Below, in pieces: positions 43,318-52,770 of a DNA stretch of 64,000 nt. The notes under the pieces were generated by a model, which was given only the letters and a program-made list of their open reading frames with translations, was not told where the DNA came from and did no database searches. The stretch covers positions 620,001 to 684,000 of the forward strand of contig NZ_JARUBF010000001.1 of assembly GCF_029626025.1 (NCBI RefSeq), in the 5' to 3' direction. The stretch is from Solwaraspora sp. WMMD406 (GTDB taxonomy: Bacteria > Actinomycetota > Actinomycetes > Mycobacteriales > Micromonosporaceae). The position numbers and the translations under genes were made by a program. Each line of letters begins with the position of its first letter. The first letter of the stretch is position 1.

Positions 43318-44843
43318 GGCCCCTCTACCGCTATCTCCTGGACACCGATCTGGTACTTGTCCCCGCCGATCGGCGGCAGCTTCGTGATCCACAGCAGGAG
43401 GTACTGATAGGTCTCGTCCGGTGCGAAGCCGCTGAAGGTGAGCGTCGCCCCGTCGGCGTTTTCGAACGGCTCACCGATCCGGTCGGTGAAGGTGTCGAGG
43501 ATCTCGTCGTCGCCCTCGCGGGTCGCCCCGGGGTCGGCCGGCCCGGCGAGGAGCTCCGCCGAAGCGCCCGACGCGGAGAGCTCCACCTGCACCGACGTGA
43601 TCGATCGGGGCTCCTGGAGGTCGATCAGCACACCCATGCCGCGTTTGAGGTTGCCGAAGTTGGGGTTGCGGTCGTACGCGTCGGTCTTCCATCCGGTGTT
43701 GGAATCCCCGTCGACCGTGGCTTCCACCCCGTCGAGTTCGTCGCGGGCGCCGTCCGCGTCGACGATCCGGACCTGGTCCGCGGTGAGCGCGATCGGCTGT
43801 GGCTGCGGGGGAGGCGTGGACTCGCTGCCGCCGGGGGTGCTGACCTGTGTCTGGGGTGTCGCCGGCGGCGCCTCGTCGTTGTCGCCGTTGGCCAGGGCGT
43901 TGATGCCGAAGAACAGTCCGGTGATCGCGATGACCAGCAGGCCCGCCACGCCCGCCGCGATCTTGCGACGGGACGATTGCGGCATCTCACCGCCGTCGTC
44001 GGAGCTGGAGAACCGAAGCGGCCCGACGCTGTCGAGGTACTGCTCCTCGGCGGCCGCGTCCAGTCGGCTCAGTTCGGCGGATAGAACCTCGGAAGAGGGC
44101 AGGGCGAGCCGTGGATCGAGGAGATCCATCGTCAGGTCGTCGAGATAGGCGGGCACGCCGGAACGGACCTGCCGGGGCGCGGCGATCGCCCCGCTCACGT
44201 CGCGGACCGCGTCCGGTAGCGCGGTGCGCCCCGCCTCGTGCTGGGGCCAGTGTCCGGTCAGGGCGAAGTAGAGCACTCCGCCGATGGCACGGATGTCGGT
44301 GTCGATCGTGTCCGAGCTGTCCGCGCGCGCGTCGGCGAGCACCACTCGGCCGTCGTGACCGATCATCACGGTGCCGGGATGGATGTTGCCGTGCACCATG
44401 CCGGTGGCGTGCACAGCGGCGATGGCCGAGGTGACCGAGTGGGCGATCATGGTGGCCCGGGCCGGATCGAGCGGGCCGGCACCGGCGACGACCTCGCGCA
44501 GCGAGTCGCCGTCGACCCATTCGCGGACCACGTAGGCGCGCTGCCCCTCGTCGATCGCGTCGTAGACGCCGACGAGGTTCGAGTGGACGACCCGGCTGGC
44601 CCGAACGGCGGCCTGCAGCATCTCCATCGCGGAGTCGCCCCCGGGATAGCGCAGCACCACGGCGACCGGTCGGCGCAACACCACGTCGACGCCACGCCAG
44701 ACCTGTCGACCGGCACTGTCGTTGTTGACGTGCTCAGCCAACTGGTATCGCTCGGCGAGGATCTCGCCGAGGGTGGGCGCACCGAAGGCCATCATGGGCG
44801 GATCGGCCGCATCCGCCTCTTGGCCTTCGCCGACCTGGGTCAC
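43314..44843 (-). CDS. MurJ-associated pseudokinase with single membrane helix and discoidin-like outer domain
   Basis: The 509-residue protein is translated from a GTG at 44843 after GGGAGG. The N-terminal ~265 residues have the protein-kinase fold (ILAERYQLAEHV, SRVVHSNLVGVYDAIDEGQR, AYVVREWVDGDSLREV) but lack key residues. The beta-3 Lys is absent (RRPVAVVLRYPG), HRD is replaced by HGNIHPG (~149-155), and DFG by LADARAD. The membrane helix is at ~295-318 (AGVAGLLVIAITGLFFGINA). The outer domain (~360-509) looks like a galactose-binding/discoidin sandwich (VDGDSNTGWKTDAYDRNPNF). In M. tuberculosis these parts are fused to the C-terminus of MviN/MurJ, and phosphorylation by PknB recruits FhaA. 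Here the gene is separate. Confidence 0.88.
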   Translation of the reverse strand: MTQVGEGQEADAADPPMMAFGAPTLGEILAERYQLAEHVNNDSAGRQVWRGVDVVLRRPVAVVLRYPGGDSAMEMLQAAVRASRVVHSNLVGVYDAIDEGQRAYVVREWVDGDSLREVVAGAGPLDPARATMIAHSVTSAIAAVHATGMVHGNIHPGTVMIGHDGRVVLADARADSSDTIDTDIRAIGGVLYFALTGHWPQHEAGRTALPDAVRDVSGAIAAPRQVRSGVPAYLDDLTMDLLDPRLALPSSEVLSAELSRLDAAAEEQYLDSVGPLRFSSSDDGGEMPQSSRRKIAAGVAGLLVIAITGLFFGINALANGDNDEAPPATPQTQVSTPGGSESTPPPQPQPIALTADQVRIVDADGARDELDGVEATVDGDSNTGWKTDAYDRNPNFGNLKRGMGVLIDLQEPRSITSVQVELSASGASAELLAGPADPGATREGDDEILDTFTDRIGEPFENADGATLTFSGFAPDETYQYLLLWITKLPPIGGDKYQIGVQEIAVEGP

Positions 44844-45320
44844 CCGTCCTCCCTTGATGATGGCTCCGTTCGCTGAGCGTCGCGGCGTACGAGTGCTGGT
44901 GTCGAGGTCTCCGGAGCCGCCGGACGTCGGTTCCGGAGACCCGCGCGGGCATCGGCTGGACGCCGCTTCAACGGTAGATGCCGCGCGCACCCGTCCAGAG
45001 CGACCTTACCTGGGTTCCGGCGTGACCAACATGTCAGCTTCCCGCAGTGCCCGATCTCAGCTCGCCGCAACACCTGGTCGCGCCCACTTGCTGCTGCCCC
45101 GACCGCCGGTTGAGCACGACAAATAACTTCTTGGGCGAATATACGTTGGATCGGCTGGAGGGGGTAGTCGTCGCCGGTCCGACCGGCGGCCACGGCCCGT
45201 AACGGACCTCCCGATTTCGAGTTATCCACAAGGCCGGGACCTGCGGTAGCACGGGAGCGAAGCAAGTTATCCACAGGTTCGTCCACAGGCTGTCGGCGGT
45301 GTGGGAACCGGGGACACCCG
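44844..45320. other. murJ-pseudokinase intergenic region with DnaA boxes
   Basis: No gene is supported in these 477 bases. Reading toward the pseudokinase gene there are three DnaA-type boxes (45222-45287) and an AT-rich stretch with TATATT near 45137 that could be a -10. The gap suggests that the pseudokinase-sigM-trx series has its own promoter, separate from murJ. Confidence 0.55.
45222..45287. promoter_or_regulatory. three DnaA boxes between murJ and the pseudokinase gene
   Basis: TTATCCACA at 45222-45230 and 45267-45275 are perfect consensus boxes, and TCGTCCACA at 45279-45287 has one change. All have the same orientation. The cluster lies 20 kb from oriC in noncoding DNA. Confidence 0.75.
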
Positions 45321-47111
45321 TCATCGGCGGATCTTGCGGCGGACCATCCCGAGTACGTCGTTGATCTCGCGGATGCGCAGCGCCACCGCCAGCCCCAGGT
45401 AGGTCAGTCCGACCGCCGCGCCGCCCACGATCAACTGGCCGATCGCCATCAGCCGGCCCGGCGTGTCACCGCCCGGCAGGAGCAGGAGCACCAGCCATCC
45501 GACCAGGGCGGACCCGGCCGCTGCCACGGCCACCTTGCCGAACGTCCGGGCGATCGCCCCGAACCCGATCCGGCCGACCCGACGGCGGACCAGCCACGCC
45601 GACACGATCGCGGCGGCGAGGTACGACACCGCGTTGCCGATCATCAGCCCGGCGGCGGCGAACTGTACCGACAGCGCGACGAACAGGCCCACCTGCACCA
45701 GCACCCGCAGCGCCACCACCGGAACGTTGATCAGGGCGGGGGTACGGGTGTCCGGCAGGGCGTAGAACGCGAAGGTGAACAGTTGGCTGACCGCGAACGG
45801 CACCAGCGCCACCGCCGCGGCGGCCAGCACGATCGAGGTGGCGGTCGCGTTGTCGGTGGTGAACGCGCCGTACCGGAAGAGCGCGAACGAGACCGGCGTG
45901 GCCAGCACCGCGTAGCAGACGGCGATCGGCGCGAGCACCGCGGTCACCGTCCGGGTGCCCCGGGACAGGTCGGCGGCCATGTCCGCGTACCGGCCGTCTG
46001 CGGCGGCCGCGCTCATCCTGGGCATCAGCGCGGTGATCACCGAGACCGCGATGATGCCGTGCGCCATCATCAACAGCAGGAAGACGTTGTTGTAGATCAG
46101 CGGACCGGCCTCGTCGGCGTCCCCGGCCCGGTTCAGCAGGTTGAAGACCACCACGAGGCCGAGCTGGCTGACCGCGACGTAACAGAACATCCAGGCCCCG
46201 AGGCGGCCCAGTTCGCCCAGCCCCAATCGCCGGAAGTCGAACCGCCAACGCCACCGGAACCCGACCTTGCGCAGCGCCGGGAGCAGCCCGGCGGCCTGCA
46301 CCACCACACCGAGCAAGGTGCCGCCGCCGAGCAGCCCGATCCGCCCGGCCGTCATCTCCTGCGGGCCGACGATCCGCGCTCCGAAGATCGCGATGTACGT
46401 ACCGAGGGTGGCGATCACCACCAGGTTGTTGAGGATCGGGGCCCACATCGGCGCGGCGAAGTGCCCCCGGGTGTTCAGCAACGCGCTGACCAGCGCCGAC
46501 AACCCGGTGAAGAAGATCATCGGCAACATCAGGTAGGACAGCAGGGTGACCAGTTCCCGAAACTCGCCGGTCGTCTCGTCACTGGAGTACAGCAGTGCGA
46601 GCAGCGGCGCGGCGACCATCGCGACAAGCGTCGCCACGGCGAGCGCCAGCACCGCCAGGGTCAACAGCCGCTGGGCGTACGCCTGACCCTGGTCCGCGTC
46701 GGACTTGCGCCGACGGACCAGCACCGGCACCAGGACACTGGTCAGGATGCCGCCGAGCAGGAACTCGTAGACCATGCCCGGGAAGATCTGCGCCGTCGTG
46801 TAGGCGTTGCCGACCAGCGACCCACCCAGCGCGGCCGCCAGAACCAACGTCCGCAGGAAGCCGGTACCCCGGCTGACCAGGCTGCCGAGCGCCATGATCG
46901 CGCTGTTGCTGGCGGCGCTGCCGCCGTCGTCCGGCGCCGGACCGGCGGGAGTCGCGGCTGGCGGCTCGGACGGCGGGGCGGTTGCCTCCACCACCGGTTG
47001 ACCACCCGGGCCGACCGAGATCAACGTGGCACCGTCCGGGTGCGGACCGGACGTGTGCTGGTCGTCCCCTGCCGGGACGGCGTTCGCGCTCCGGTACAAC
47101 CCGTTGCTCAT
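45321..47111 (-). CDS. murJ: lipid II flippase MurJ (MviN)
   Basis: The 596-residue MOP-superfamily flippase carries lipid II across the cytoplasmic membrane for peptidoglycan synthesis. It has the family N-terminal ALGSLVSRGTGFLRTLVLAA, AQIFPGMVYEFLLGGILTSV, about 14 membrane helices and RFGYG-like FALFRYGAFTTDNATATSIV. A ~75-residue disordered extension precedes the first helix. The ATG at 47111 has GGAGG four bases upstream. It ends with RIREINDVLGMVRRKIRR, so the pseudokinase domain that is fused in mycobacteria is absent here and is encoded by the next gene. Confidence 0.94.
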   Translation of the reverse strand: MSNGLYRSANAVPAGDDQHTSGPHPDGATLISVGPGGQPVVEATAPPSEPPAATPAGPAPDDGGSAASNSAIMALGSLVSRGTGFLRTLVLAAALGGSLVGNAYTTAQIFPGMVYEFLLGGILTSVLVPVLVRRRKSDADQGQAYAQRLLTLAVLALAVATLVAMVAAPLLALLYSSDETTGEFRELVTLLSYLMLPMIFFTGLSALVSALLNTRGHFAAPMWAPILNNLVVIATLGTYIAIFGARIVGPQEMTAGRIGLLGGGTLLGVVVQAAGLLPALRKVGFRWRWRFDFRRLGLGELGRLGAWMFCYVAVSQLGLVVVFNLLNRAGDADEAGPLIYNNVFLLLMMAHGIIAVSVITALMPRMSAAAADGRYADMAADLSRGTRTVTAVLAPIAVCYAVLATPVSFALFRYGAFTTDNATATSIVLAAAAVALVPFAVSQLFTFAFYALPDTRTPALINVPVVALRVLVQVGLFVALSVQFAAAGLMIGNAVSYLAAAIVSAWLVRRRVGRIGFGAIARTFGKVAVAAAGSALVGWLVLLLLPGGDTPGRLMAIGQLIVGGAAVGLTYLGLAVALRIREINDVLGMVRRKIRR

Positions 47112-47166
47112 CGGACCTCCACCCCGCCGGTACGCCGGGACCGTCACCGCCAGACGCAGGTCGACC

Positions 47167-48258
47167 CTATCGGCCGTCGTCGAGGGCCGGGCCGATGCCC
47201 AGCAACGCGTCGACCACCCAGGCCGACTCGGCGGGGACCAATGGCTCGGTCAGCGCGTCCAGCACCGTCGGATGGTCCCAGCCCGCGTCCTGCAGGGCCT
47301 TGCCGAGCGCGGGTACGGCCGACAGGTCGCCGGTCTCGCGGATTCGCCGGGCGAGTGGCAGAACCGTCTGGGCGTCCCGCCAGGGCGTGTCGAACAACCG
47401 GGCGTGCCGGGCGGCGGCATGGCCGACCAGCTCGTCGAGCTGGTCGAACGGGAACGACTCGGCCCCCAACACGCGAGCCGTCGTGACGCCGTCGGCTGTC
47501 GCGCCGACATCCGCCGCGCCCACGTCGTCCGCGCTGACGCCAGGTGTCGCGCCGACATCCGCGCCGACATCCGTGCCGACATCCGTGCCGACATCCGCGC
47601 CGGCCCCCGGCGGTGCTTCGGTGACGACCCAGCCCCAGCCGGGGGCGTACCGCCAGCGGAGCCGCTCGCCGTGGTCGAGATGATCGCGGACCTGCCGGGC
47701 CACGGCGTCGTCGTCGAAGACCCGGGGGTCGACCGGAGCCGCCGACGGCCACCACGAGGGATCGGTGAACAGGTCGAGCGGCGGCTGCTGCGGGCCGACC
47801 GGCGCGACCGCGACGGCACCGGGCGCCCGGCGCAGCGACCGGAGCGCGGTGGCCACCATCGTCGCCGCCCGCCGCCGGGCTCGGCTGTCGCCGGTGGGCG
47901 GGGCGTAACGGTGCAGCAGCGCGACCACCAGCCCCGGATGCGACCACGACGGGTCGTCCATGGCCACCACCTGGCCGATCAGGTCCAGCTCGGCCCAACG
48001 CAACACGGCCGCGTACGGCCGGGCCGGATCCAACCGGGCGAGCGGGACCGGTTCGGTGGCACCCGGCTGGCGAAGACCGAGCAGGCACTCGCCGTACCCG
48101 AGGTCGATCTCCAGCACCAGGCCGTACCCGCCGGCGACCGGCAGCGACACCCGTACCTCGGCGTGGTGTTCCACGGCGGACCCGTCCGGTTCGGCCAGAT
48201 ACGCCGACCAGAAGGAAGGATCAGTGAACAGACCGCGTAGATGTTCGGGGATCGGCAC
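47167..48258 (-). CDS. hypothetical protein with DVG tandem repeats
   Basis: The 363-residue soluble protein starts from a GTG at 48258 (MPIPEHLRGLFTDPSFWSAY). The N-terminal ~100 residues are beta-rich and resemble an immunity/SMI-type or uncharacterised actinobacterial fold. Residues ~222-255 hold an ADVGTDVGTDVGADVG-type tetrapeptide repeat encoded by a 12-base tandem repeat. The C-terminal ~90 residues are helical (FDQLDELVGHAAARHARLFD). It is divergent from cca with 59 bases between them and lies 55 bases before murJ. I recall uncharacterised homologues at this position in Micromonosporaceae. Function unknown. Confidence 0.7.
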   Translation of the reverse strand: MPIPEHLRGLFTDPSFWSAYLAEPDGSAVEHHAEVRVSLPVAGGYGLVLEIDLGYGECLLGLRQPGATEPVPLARLDPARPYAAVLRWAELDLIGQVVAMDDPSWSHPGLVVALLHRYAPPTGDSRARRRAATMVATALRSLRRAPGAVAVAPVGPQQPPLDLFTDPSWWPSAAPVDPRVFDDDAVARQVRDHLDHGERLRWRYAPGWGWVVTEAPPGAGADVGTDVGTDVGADVGATPGVSADDVGAADVGATADGVTTARVLGAESFPFDQLDELVGHAAARHARLFDTPWRDAQTVLPLARRIRETGDLSAVPALGKALQDAGWDHPTVLDALTEPLVPAESAWVVDALLGIGPALDDGR

Positions 48259-48317
48259 GATGGTTCATCCTGCCCGCTGGCCGCCACGACGGCCACGGCG
48301 GATAGTCTGGCGTTCCC

Positions 48318-49805
48318 ATGTCCGAGACCTCCGCGCCCCGCGCCATCACCGAGCCACGCGACCTGACAGCGGTGCAACGCAACGCCGTCGCCGAACTGTT
48401 GCGGGTCTCCCCCGTCGCCGACGAGTTGGGCCGCCGGTTCGCCGCCGCCGGGCACGAACTGCACCTGGTCGGCGGTTCCGTCCGGGACGCGCTGCTCGGC
48501 CGACTCGGCAACGATCTGGATTTCTGCACCGACGCGCATCCGGACCAGACGCTGGGCGTCCTTTCCGGATGGGCCGAGGCCACCTGGGAGACCGGCCGGG
48601 AGTTCGGCACGATCGGTGCGCGACGCGGCGGCCTGACGCTGGAGATCACGACGTTCCGGGCGGAGTCGTACAACGGGGTCAGCCGTAACCCGGTCGTCGC
48701 GTACGGCACCAACCTGACCGACGACCTGCGGCGCCGGGACTTCACCATCAACGCGATGGCGGTCAGCCTGCCGGACCACCGGTTCACCGACCCGTACGGT
48801 GGACTCGCCGACCTGGCCGCGAAGGTCATCCGTACCCCGGGGACACCGGAGGAGTCGTTCGGTGACGACCCGCTGCGGATGCTGCGGGCGGCCCGGTTCG
48901 CCGCCCAGCTGCGGTTCGCCGTGCATCCGGATGTCCGGGCGGCGATGGCCGGGATGGCGGCCGACCTCGACCGGATCACCGCCGAACGGATCCGCGACGA
49001 GTTCACCAAGCTGCTCAGCGGCGCGGACCCGGTCGGTGGGCTGCGCCTGCTGGTCGACTCCGGGCTGGCCGACCGGTTCCTGCCGGAGCTGTCCGGGCTG
49101 CGCCTGGAGATCGACGAACACGCCCAGCACAAGGACGTCTACGAGCACACCCTCACGGTGGTCGCCAACGCGGTGCGGTTGGAGGACGACGGGTGTGACT
49201 TCGTGCTGCGGATGGCCGCCCTGATGCACGACGTCGGCAAGCCGGCGACCAAGTCGGTCGGTGGTGACGGCCGGGTCAGCTTCCACCACCACGAGGTGGT
49301 CGGTGCCCGGCTCACCAAGCAGCGGATGAAGGCGTTGCGCTATCCCAAGGACGTGACCGCCCAGGTCACCCAGCTGGTCGGGCTGCATCTGCGGTTCTAC
49401 GGGTACGGCCGGGGTGAGTGGACCGACTCGGCGGTGCGCCGCTACGTCACCGACGCCGGCGACCTGCTGTCCCGGCTGCACAAGCTGACCCGCTCCGACT
49501 GCACCACCCGCAACCGGCGTAAGGCGGCGGCGTTGGCCGCCGACTACGACGCGCTGGAGCGGCGCATCGCCCGGATCCAGGCCGAGGAGGACCTTGCTCG
49601 GGTCCGTCCGGATCTCGACGGTAACGCGATCATGGAGCTGCTCGGCGTACCGCCGGGTCCAATCGTCGGACGGGCCTGGCGCCATCTGAAGGAGATCCGT
49701 CTGGAGCGCGGTCCGCTCGACCGGGCCGAGGCCGAGGCGGAACTGGTGCGGTGGGCCCGGGCGCAGGGGATCCAGCCGGAGGGGACCCGGCCGGAGGCCG
49801 GCTGA
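48318..49805 (+). CDS. cca: CCA tRNA nucleotidyltransferase
   Basis: The 495-residue class II nucleotidyltransferase has LHLVGGSVRDALLGR (GGSVRD at 52-57) with the metal-binding pair Asp66/Asp68 in GNDLDFCTDA. Further motifs are DLRRRDFTINAMAVSL and EESFGDDPLRMLRAARFAAQ. An HD domain has MAALMHDVGKPATK near residue 304 and VSFHHHEVVGARL. It adds or repairs CCA at tRNA 3' ends, consistent with the tRNA genes here lacking encoded CCA. The position next to murJ-sigM matches M. tuberculosis pcnA. Confidence 0.95.
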   Translation: MSETSAPRAITEPRDLTAVQRNAVAELLRVSPVADELGRRFAAAGHELHLVGGSVRDALLGRLGNDLDFCTDAHPDQTLGVLSGWAEATWETGREFGTIGARRGGLTLEITTFRAESYNGVSRNPVVAYGTNLTDDLRRRDFTINAMAVSLPDHRFTDPYGGLADLAAKVIRTPGTPEESFGDDPLRMLRAARFAAQLRFAVHPDVRAAMAGMAADLDRITAERIRDEFTKLLSGADPVGGLRLLVDSGLADRFLPELSGLRLEIDEHAQHKDVYEHTLTVVANAVRLEDDGCDFVLRMAALMHDVGKPATKSVGGDGRVSFHHHEVVGARLTKQRMKALRYPKDVTAQVTQLVGLHLRFYGYGRGEWTDSAVRRYVTDAGDLLSRLHKLTRSDCTTRNRRKAAALAADYDALERRIARIQAEEDLARVRPDLDGNAIMELLGVPPGPIVGRAWRHLKEIRLERGPLDRAEAEAELVRWARAQGIQPEGTRPEAG

Positions 49806-49976
49806 GCACGGCTGAGCCGGCTGGCGGTACGGCGGCGCGGGGCCGGCCGGTCGCCCGTTCCCGCCGGGAGGATGGTTACCGGGCGTTGTGCCGCTCGGCT
49901 ACCGTCGCAGGGCGGAACGGGTGCGTCGATCGTCCGGGCGCGAACCGCAGGTGTCCGAACAACCGGGAGGGTCCAG

Positions 49977-50948
49977 ATGCAGCCGTGTGCGGTCTGCGGC
50001 GGCGTGTCCATCAACCAGGCCGGGTACTGCACACACTGCGGTACGTTCCGTGGCTTCCCTGCGGCCCAGCCGGGCTATCCCGGGCAGCCCCAGGCGCAGC
50101 CGCAGCCGCAGCCGACCAGTGGCGGGCCCGGCTATCCGCCGCAGCCCGCCCATCCGGGTGGCTGGGCGGGCCAGGGCGGGTATCCGTCCGCCGGTGGTCC
50201 GGCGCAGCCGTACCCGACCAGCGGGGCACCGGGATATCCGACCAGTGGGGCTCCCGGCTACCCGTCCAGTGGGGCTCCCGGCTACCCCGGGGCCGGCGGC
50301 TATCCGGGGTATCCGGTCGCGGCACCGCCACCCCAACGTGGCCGCTCCTACCTGATCCCGTTGATCGCGCTCGGCTCGACGTTGGCGGTCCTGATCGTCG
50401 CGATCACCGTCGTCGTGGCGATCCAGGGAGCCGGCGACTCCGGCACCGGGGTGGTGGCCGATCCCAGCTCGTCGGCCTCCTCGGACCGTCCGGAAGACCG
50501 GACGCCGAGCCCCACCCCGGCCGCCGGTGTCGATCCGTGCGTGGTCGGCTCGTGGCAGGTGGACTCGCACCGGGAGGACGTCGCCCTGGAGGAGCCGTTC
50601 GGCAAGGTGACCTTTACCAGCACCGGCCCGGGGGCGCTGGTGGATCTGCGCTCGGACGGCCAGGGAACGACCGACTACGGCGACGGCACCACCTACGAGG
50701 GTGTGGTCTCCGGAATCACGGTCACGTTGACCTTCGTCGGCCAGATCAGTTACCGCTTCCGGGCGATCGAGGGCACCGTGTCGTTTTCCAACGTGCGGGC
50801 CGACGGCACGGTCACCCTGAGCGCGCCGGGTGTCGACTCGGAGACCCAGGACCTCGTCGGGGACTTCGATCCCGCCCGCTACGAGTGCGGCGACGACCAG
50901 ATGACGCAGAGCACGTCGCTGTACACCGTACGCATGTCTCGGCTGTGA
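49977..50948 (+). CDS. zinc-ribbon membrane protein with PGYP repeats
   Basis: The 323-residue protein starts with a zinc ribbon, MQPCAVCGGVSINQAGYCTH then CG (two Cys-x-x-Cys pairs). A Gly/Pro/Tyr/Gln-rich segment has SGAPGYPxSGAPGYP repeats (~25-120). One membrane helix follows (LIPLIALGSTLAVLIVAITVVVA), then a ~165-residue outer domain with a lipocalin-like beta pattern (VVGSWQVDSHREDVALEEPF, ITVTLTFVGQISYRFRAIEG). GGGAGGG precedes the ATG at 49977. Similar ribbon-linker-helix-sensor proteins are common in actinomycetes without known function. A strong hairpin follows at 51012. Confidence 0.75.
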   Translation: MQPCAVCGGVSINQAGYCTHCGTFRGFPAAQPGYPGQPQAQPQPQPTSGGPGYPPQPAHPGGWAGQGGYPSAGGPAQPYPTSGAPGYPTSGAPGYPSSGAPGYPGAGGYPGYPVAAPPPQRGRSYLIPLIALGSTLAVLIVAITVVVAIQGAGDSGTGVVADPSSSASSDRPEDRTPSPTPAAGVDPCVVGSWQVDSHREDVALEEPFGKVTFTSTGPGALVDLRSDGQGTTDYGDGTTYEGVVSGITVTLTFVGQISYRFRAIEGTVSFSNVRADGTVTLSAPGVDSETQDLVGDFDPARYECGDDQMTQSTSLYTVRMSRL

Positions 50949-51011
50949 ACGCGGGCTCGCCCGGTGCGACAGCCCGGGTGGACCCGGACGTGGCACGTCC
51001 TTCGGCGCGAA

Positions 51012-51054
51012 AACGGGCCGGCCGGCGGGGAGGAACCCCGCCGGCCGGCCCGTT
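51012..51054. terminator. 19-bp perfect hairpin between convergent genes
   Basis: AACGGGCCGGCCGGCGGGG pairs perfectly with its complement around AGGAA, serving the zinc-ribbon gene (plus) and the flotillin gene (minus). Confidence 0.85.
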
Positions 51055-51112
51055 CGTGTTCGTGCTGACGTCCGGTCGACGTCAGTTCGTGCCGGTGGTC
51101 GGTCGGCCGGCG

Positions 51113-52660
51113 TCAGTTCGTGCCAGTGGTGCCCGTGTCGGTGACCGTGCCGGCCAGCGGCTTGCGCTCGGTGGGCCGGCCGCCGTTGCTTTCGACGCTG
51201 GCGCCGCCCAGCTTGGCCAGCAGGCCGGCCAGGTCGATGCCGGTCAGGTCGTTGCCGAGCTGCAGACCCTGCGCGACGTTGTTCGCCACCGACTTGGCCA
51301 GTGACGACGCCCCGTCGGTGGAGATCACCGTCATCTTGTCGATCGACCCCATCGGCGCGCTGGCCGCCTCGACGACCTGGGGCAGCACCTTGACCAGCAG
51401 GTCGAGTACGGCAGCCTCGCCGTACGCGGCGAACGCCTCGGCCTTGCGGGCCATCGCCTCCGCCTCGGCCTGGCCCCGGGCGAGGATGGCGGCGGCTTCC
51501 GCCGAGCCTTCTCGCTCGATCGCCTCGGCGATCGCGGTACGGCGTCGCTGCTCGGCTTCACCTTCCTTGGCACCCTCGATCGCGTTCGCCTCGGCCAGCG
51601 CGGCACGTCGGGCCCGCTCACCCTCACCGATGAGCCGGGCCTGCTCGGCGGCGGCCTGGGCGGCGGCGATGGTGGCCTGCCGTTCGGCGTCGGCACCGAG
51701 GACCGCCGCGCTGCGGGCCGCTTCCGCTTCCTGCTCCACGCGGTAGCGTGCCGCGTCGGCCGGCTTGCGGACCTCGGTGTCGAGTTGGCGTTCCTTCAGC
51801 TCCGCGTTGCGCTCGGCGACCTTCTGCTGTTCGGAGAGGATCGCCTGGTCCCGCTCAGCCTGCGCCAGCGGGCCGGCGGCCGCCGACTTGGCCTTGGCGG
51901 CGTCGATCTCGGCCTGGATCGAGGCCTGCTTGAGCGACAGGTTGCGGTTCGCCTCGGCGATCGCCTCTTCGGCAAGCAGCCGCTCCTGCTCGGCGGCCTG
52001 CCTGGCTCGGGCTTCGGCGATCGCCGCGTCCTTGAGCACGCGGGCCGCTTCGGGCCGGCCGAGATCCTGCAGGTAGGAGCCTTCGGCGATGATGTCCTGC
52101 AGCTGGAAGGTGTCGAGCACCAGACCCTGGTTGGTCATCGAATGTTCGGCTTCTTCGGCGACCGCGCTGGCGAAGGCGGCCCGGTCGCGGATGATCTCCT
52201 CGATGGTCAGACGACCGACGATCGAGCGCAACGCGCCAGCGAGCACCTCACGGGTGAAGTCCTCGATCTCGTCCTGCTGGTGCAGGAACCGCTGGGCGGC
52301 GGCCCGGATCGCGTCCTCCGTACCGCCGATCTTGACGATGGCGACGCCCTGCAGGTTGGCCCGGATGCCCTGCTTGCTGACCGCGCCGGCGATCTCCACG
52401 TGGATCCGGCGACTGGACAGGTCGAGCACCTGCAGCTTCTGCACCACCGGCAGGACGAAGACGGAGGCGCCCATCACCACCTTCTGCCCCGACAGGTCGG
52501 TGGATCGGGATCCGTCCAGCGCCTGGGTGGTCCGACCCTTGCGGCCGGTGACGATGAAGGCCTCGTTCGAGCCGGCCACCTTGATCCGGGAGAGCACGAA
52601 CAGGATGAGAACGAACACCAGCACCGCGGTGCCGATGATCGCGATGAACAGAGGGGTCAT
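51113..52660 (-). CDS. flotillin-like SPFH domain protein
   Basis: The 515-residue protein has an N-terminal membrane helix (PLFIAIIGTAVLVFVLILFV) and the SPFH/band-7 domain (~30-200; VVMGASVFVLPVVQKLQVLD, LQDIIAEGSYLQDLGRPEAA). A long Ala/Glu-rich coiled coil follows (~200-400) with the flotillin-type AEREAE-like repeats, then a C-terminal oligomerisation region (DLLVKVLPQVVEAASAPMGS). Flotillins scaffold membrane microdomains. The start is the ATG at 52660 with AAGGA upstream. An NfeD-like protein is encoded just upstream on the same strand, the common partner of flotillins (as YuaF-YuaG in Bacillus). Confidence 0.9.
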   Translation of the reverse strand: MTPLFIAIIGTAVLVFVLILFVLSRIKVAGSNEAFIVTGRKGRTTQALDGSRSTDLSGQKVVMGASVFVLPVVQKLQVLDLSSRRIHVEIAGAVSKQGIRANLQGVAIVKIGGTEDAIRAAAQRFLHQQDEIEDFTREVLAGALRSIVGRLTIEEIIRDRAAFASAVAEEAEHSMTNQGLVLDTFQLQDIIAEGSYLQDLGRPEAARVLKDAAIAEARARQAAEQERLLAEEAIAEANRNLSLKQASIQAEIDAAKAKSAAAGPLAQAERDQAILSEQQKVAERNAELKERQLDTEVRKPADAARYRVEQEAEAARSAAVLGADAERQATIAAAQAAAEQARLIGEGERARRAALAEANAIEGAKEGEAEQRRRTAIAEAIEREGSAEAAAILARGQAEAEAMARKAEAFAAYGEAAVLDLLVKVLPQVVEAASAPMGSIDKMTVISTDGASSLAKSVANNVAQGLQLGNDLTGIDLAGLLAKLGGASVESNGGRPTERKPLAGTVTDTGTTGTN

Positions 52661-52770
52661 GGACATTCCTTACTGGTGGGGTGGCAACTGGCGGGCTGAC
52701 GGGTGGTTCACCGGCCGCACCGCAGGCATGGTCGGGCGCGGTCACGGGGCGCGGTCGTCACCCGGGCGGG

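Noticed and set aside
43314-44843. Active serine/threonine kinase
   Set aside because: The ATP-anchoring Lys, the HRD Asp and the DFG Asp are all replaced, so it was called a pseudokinase.
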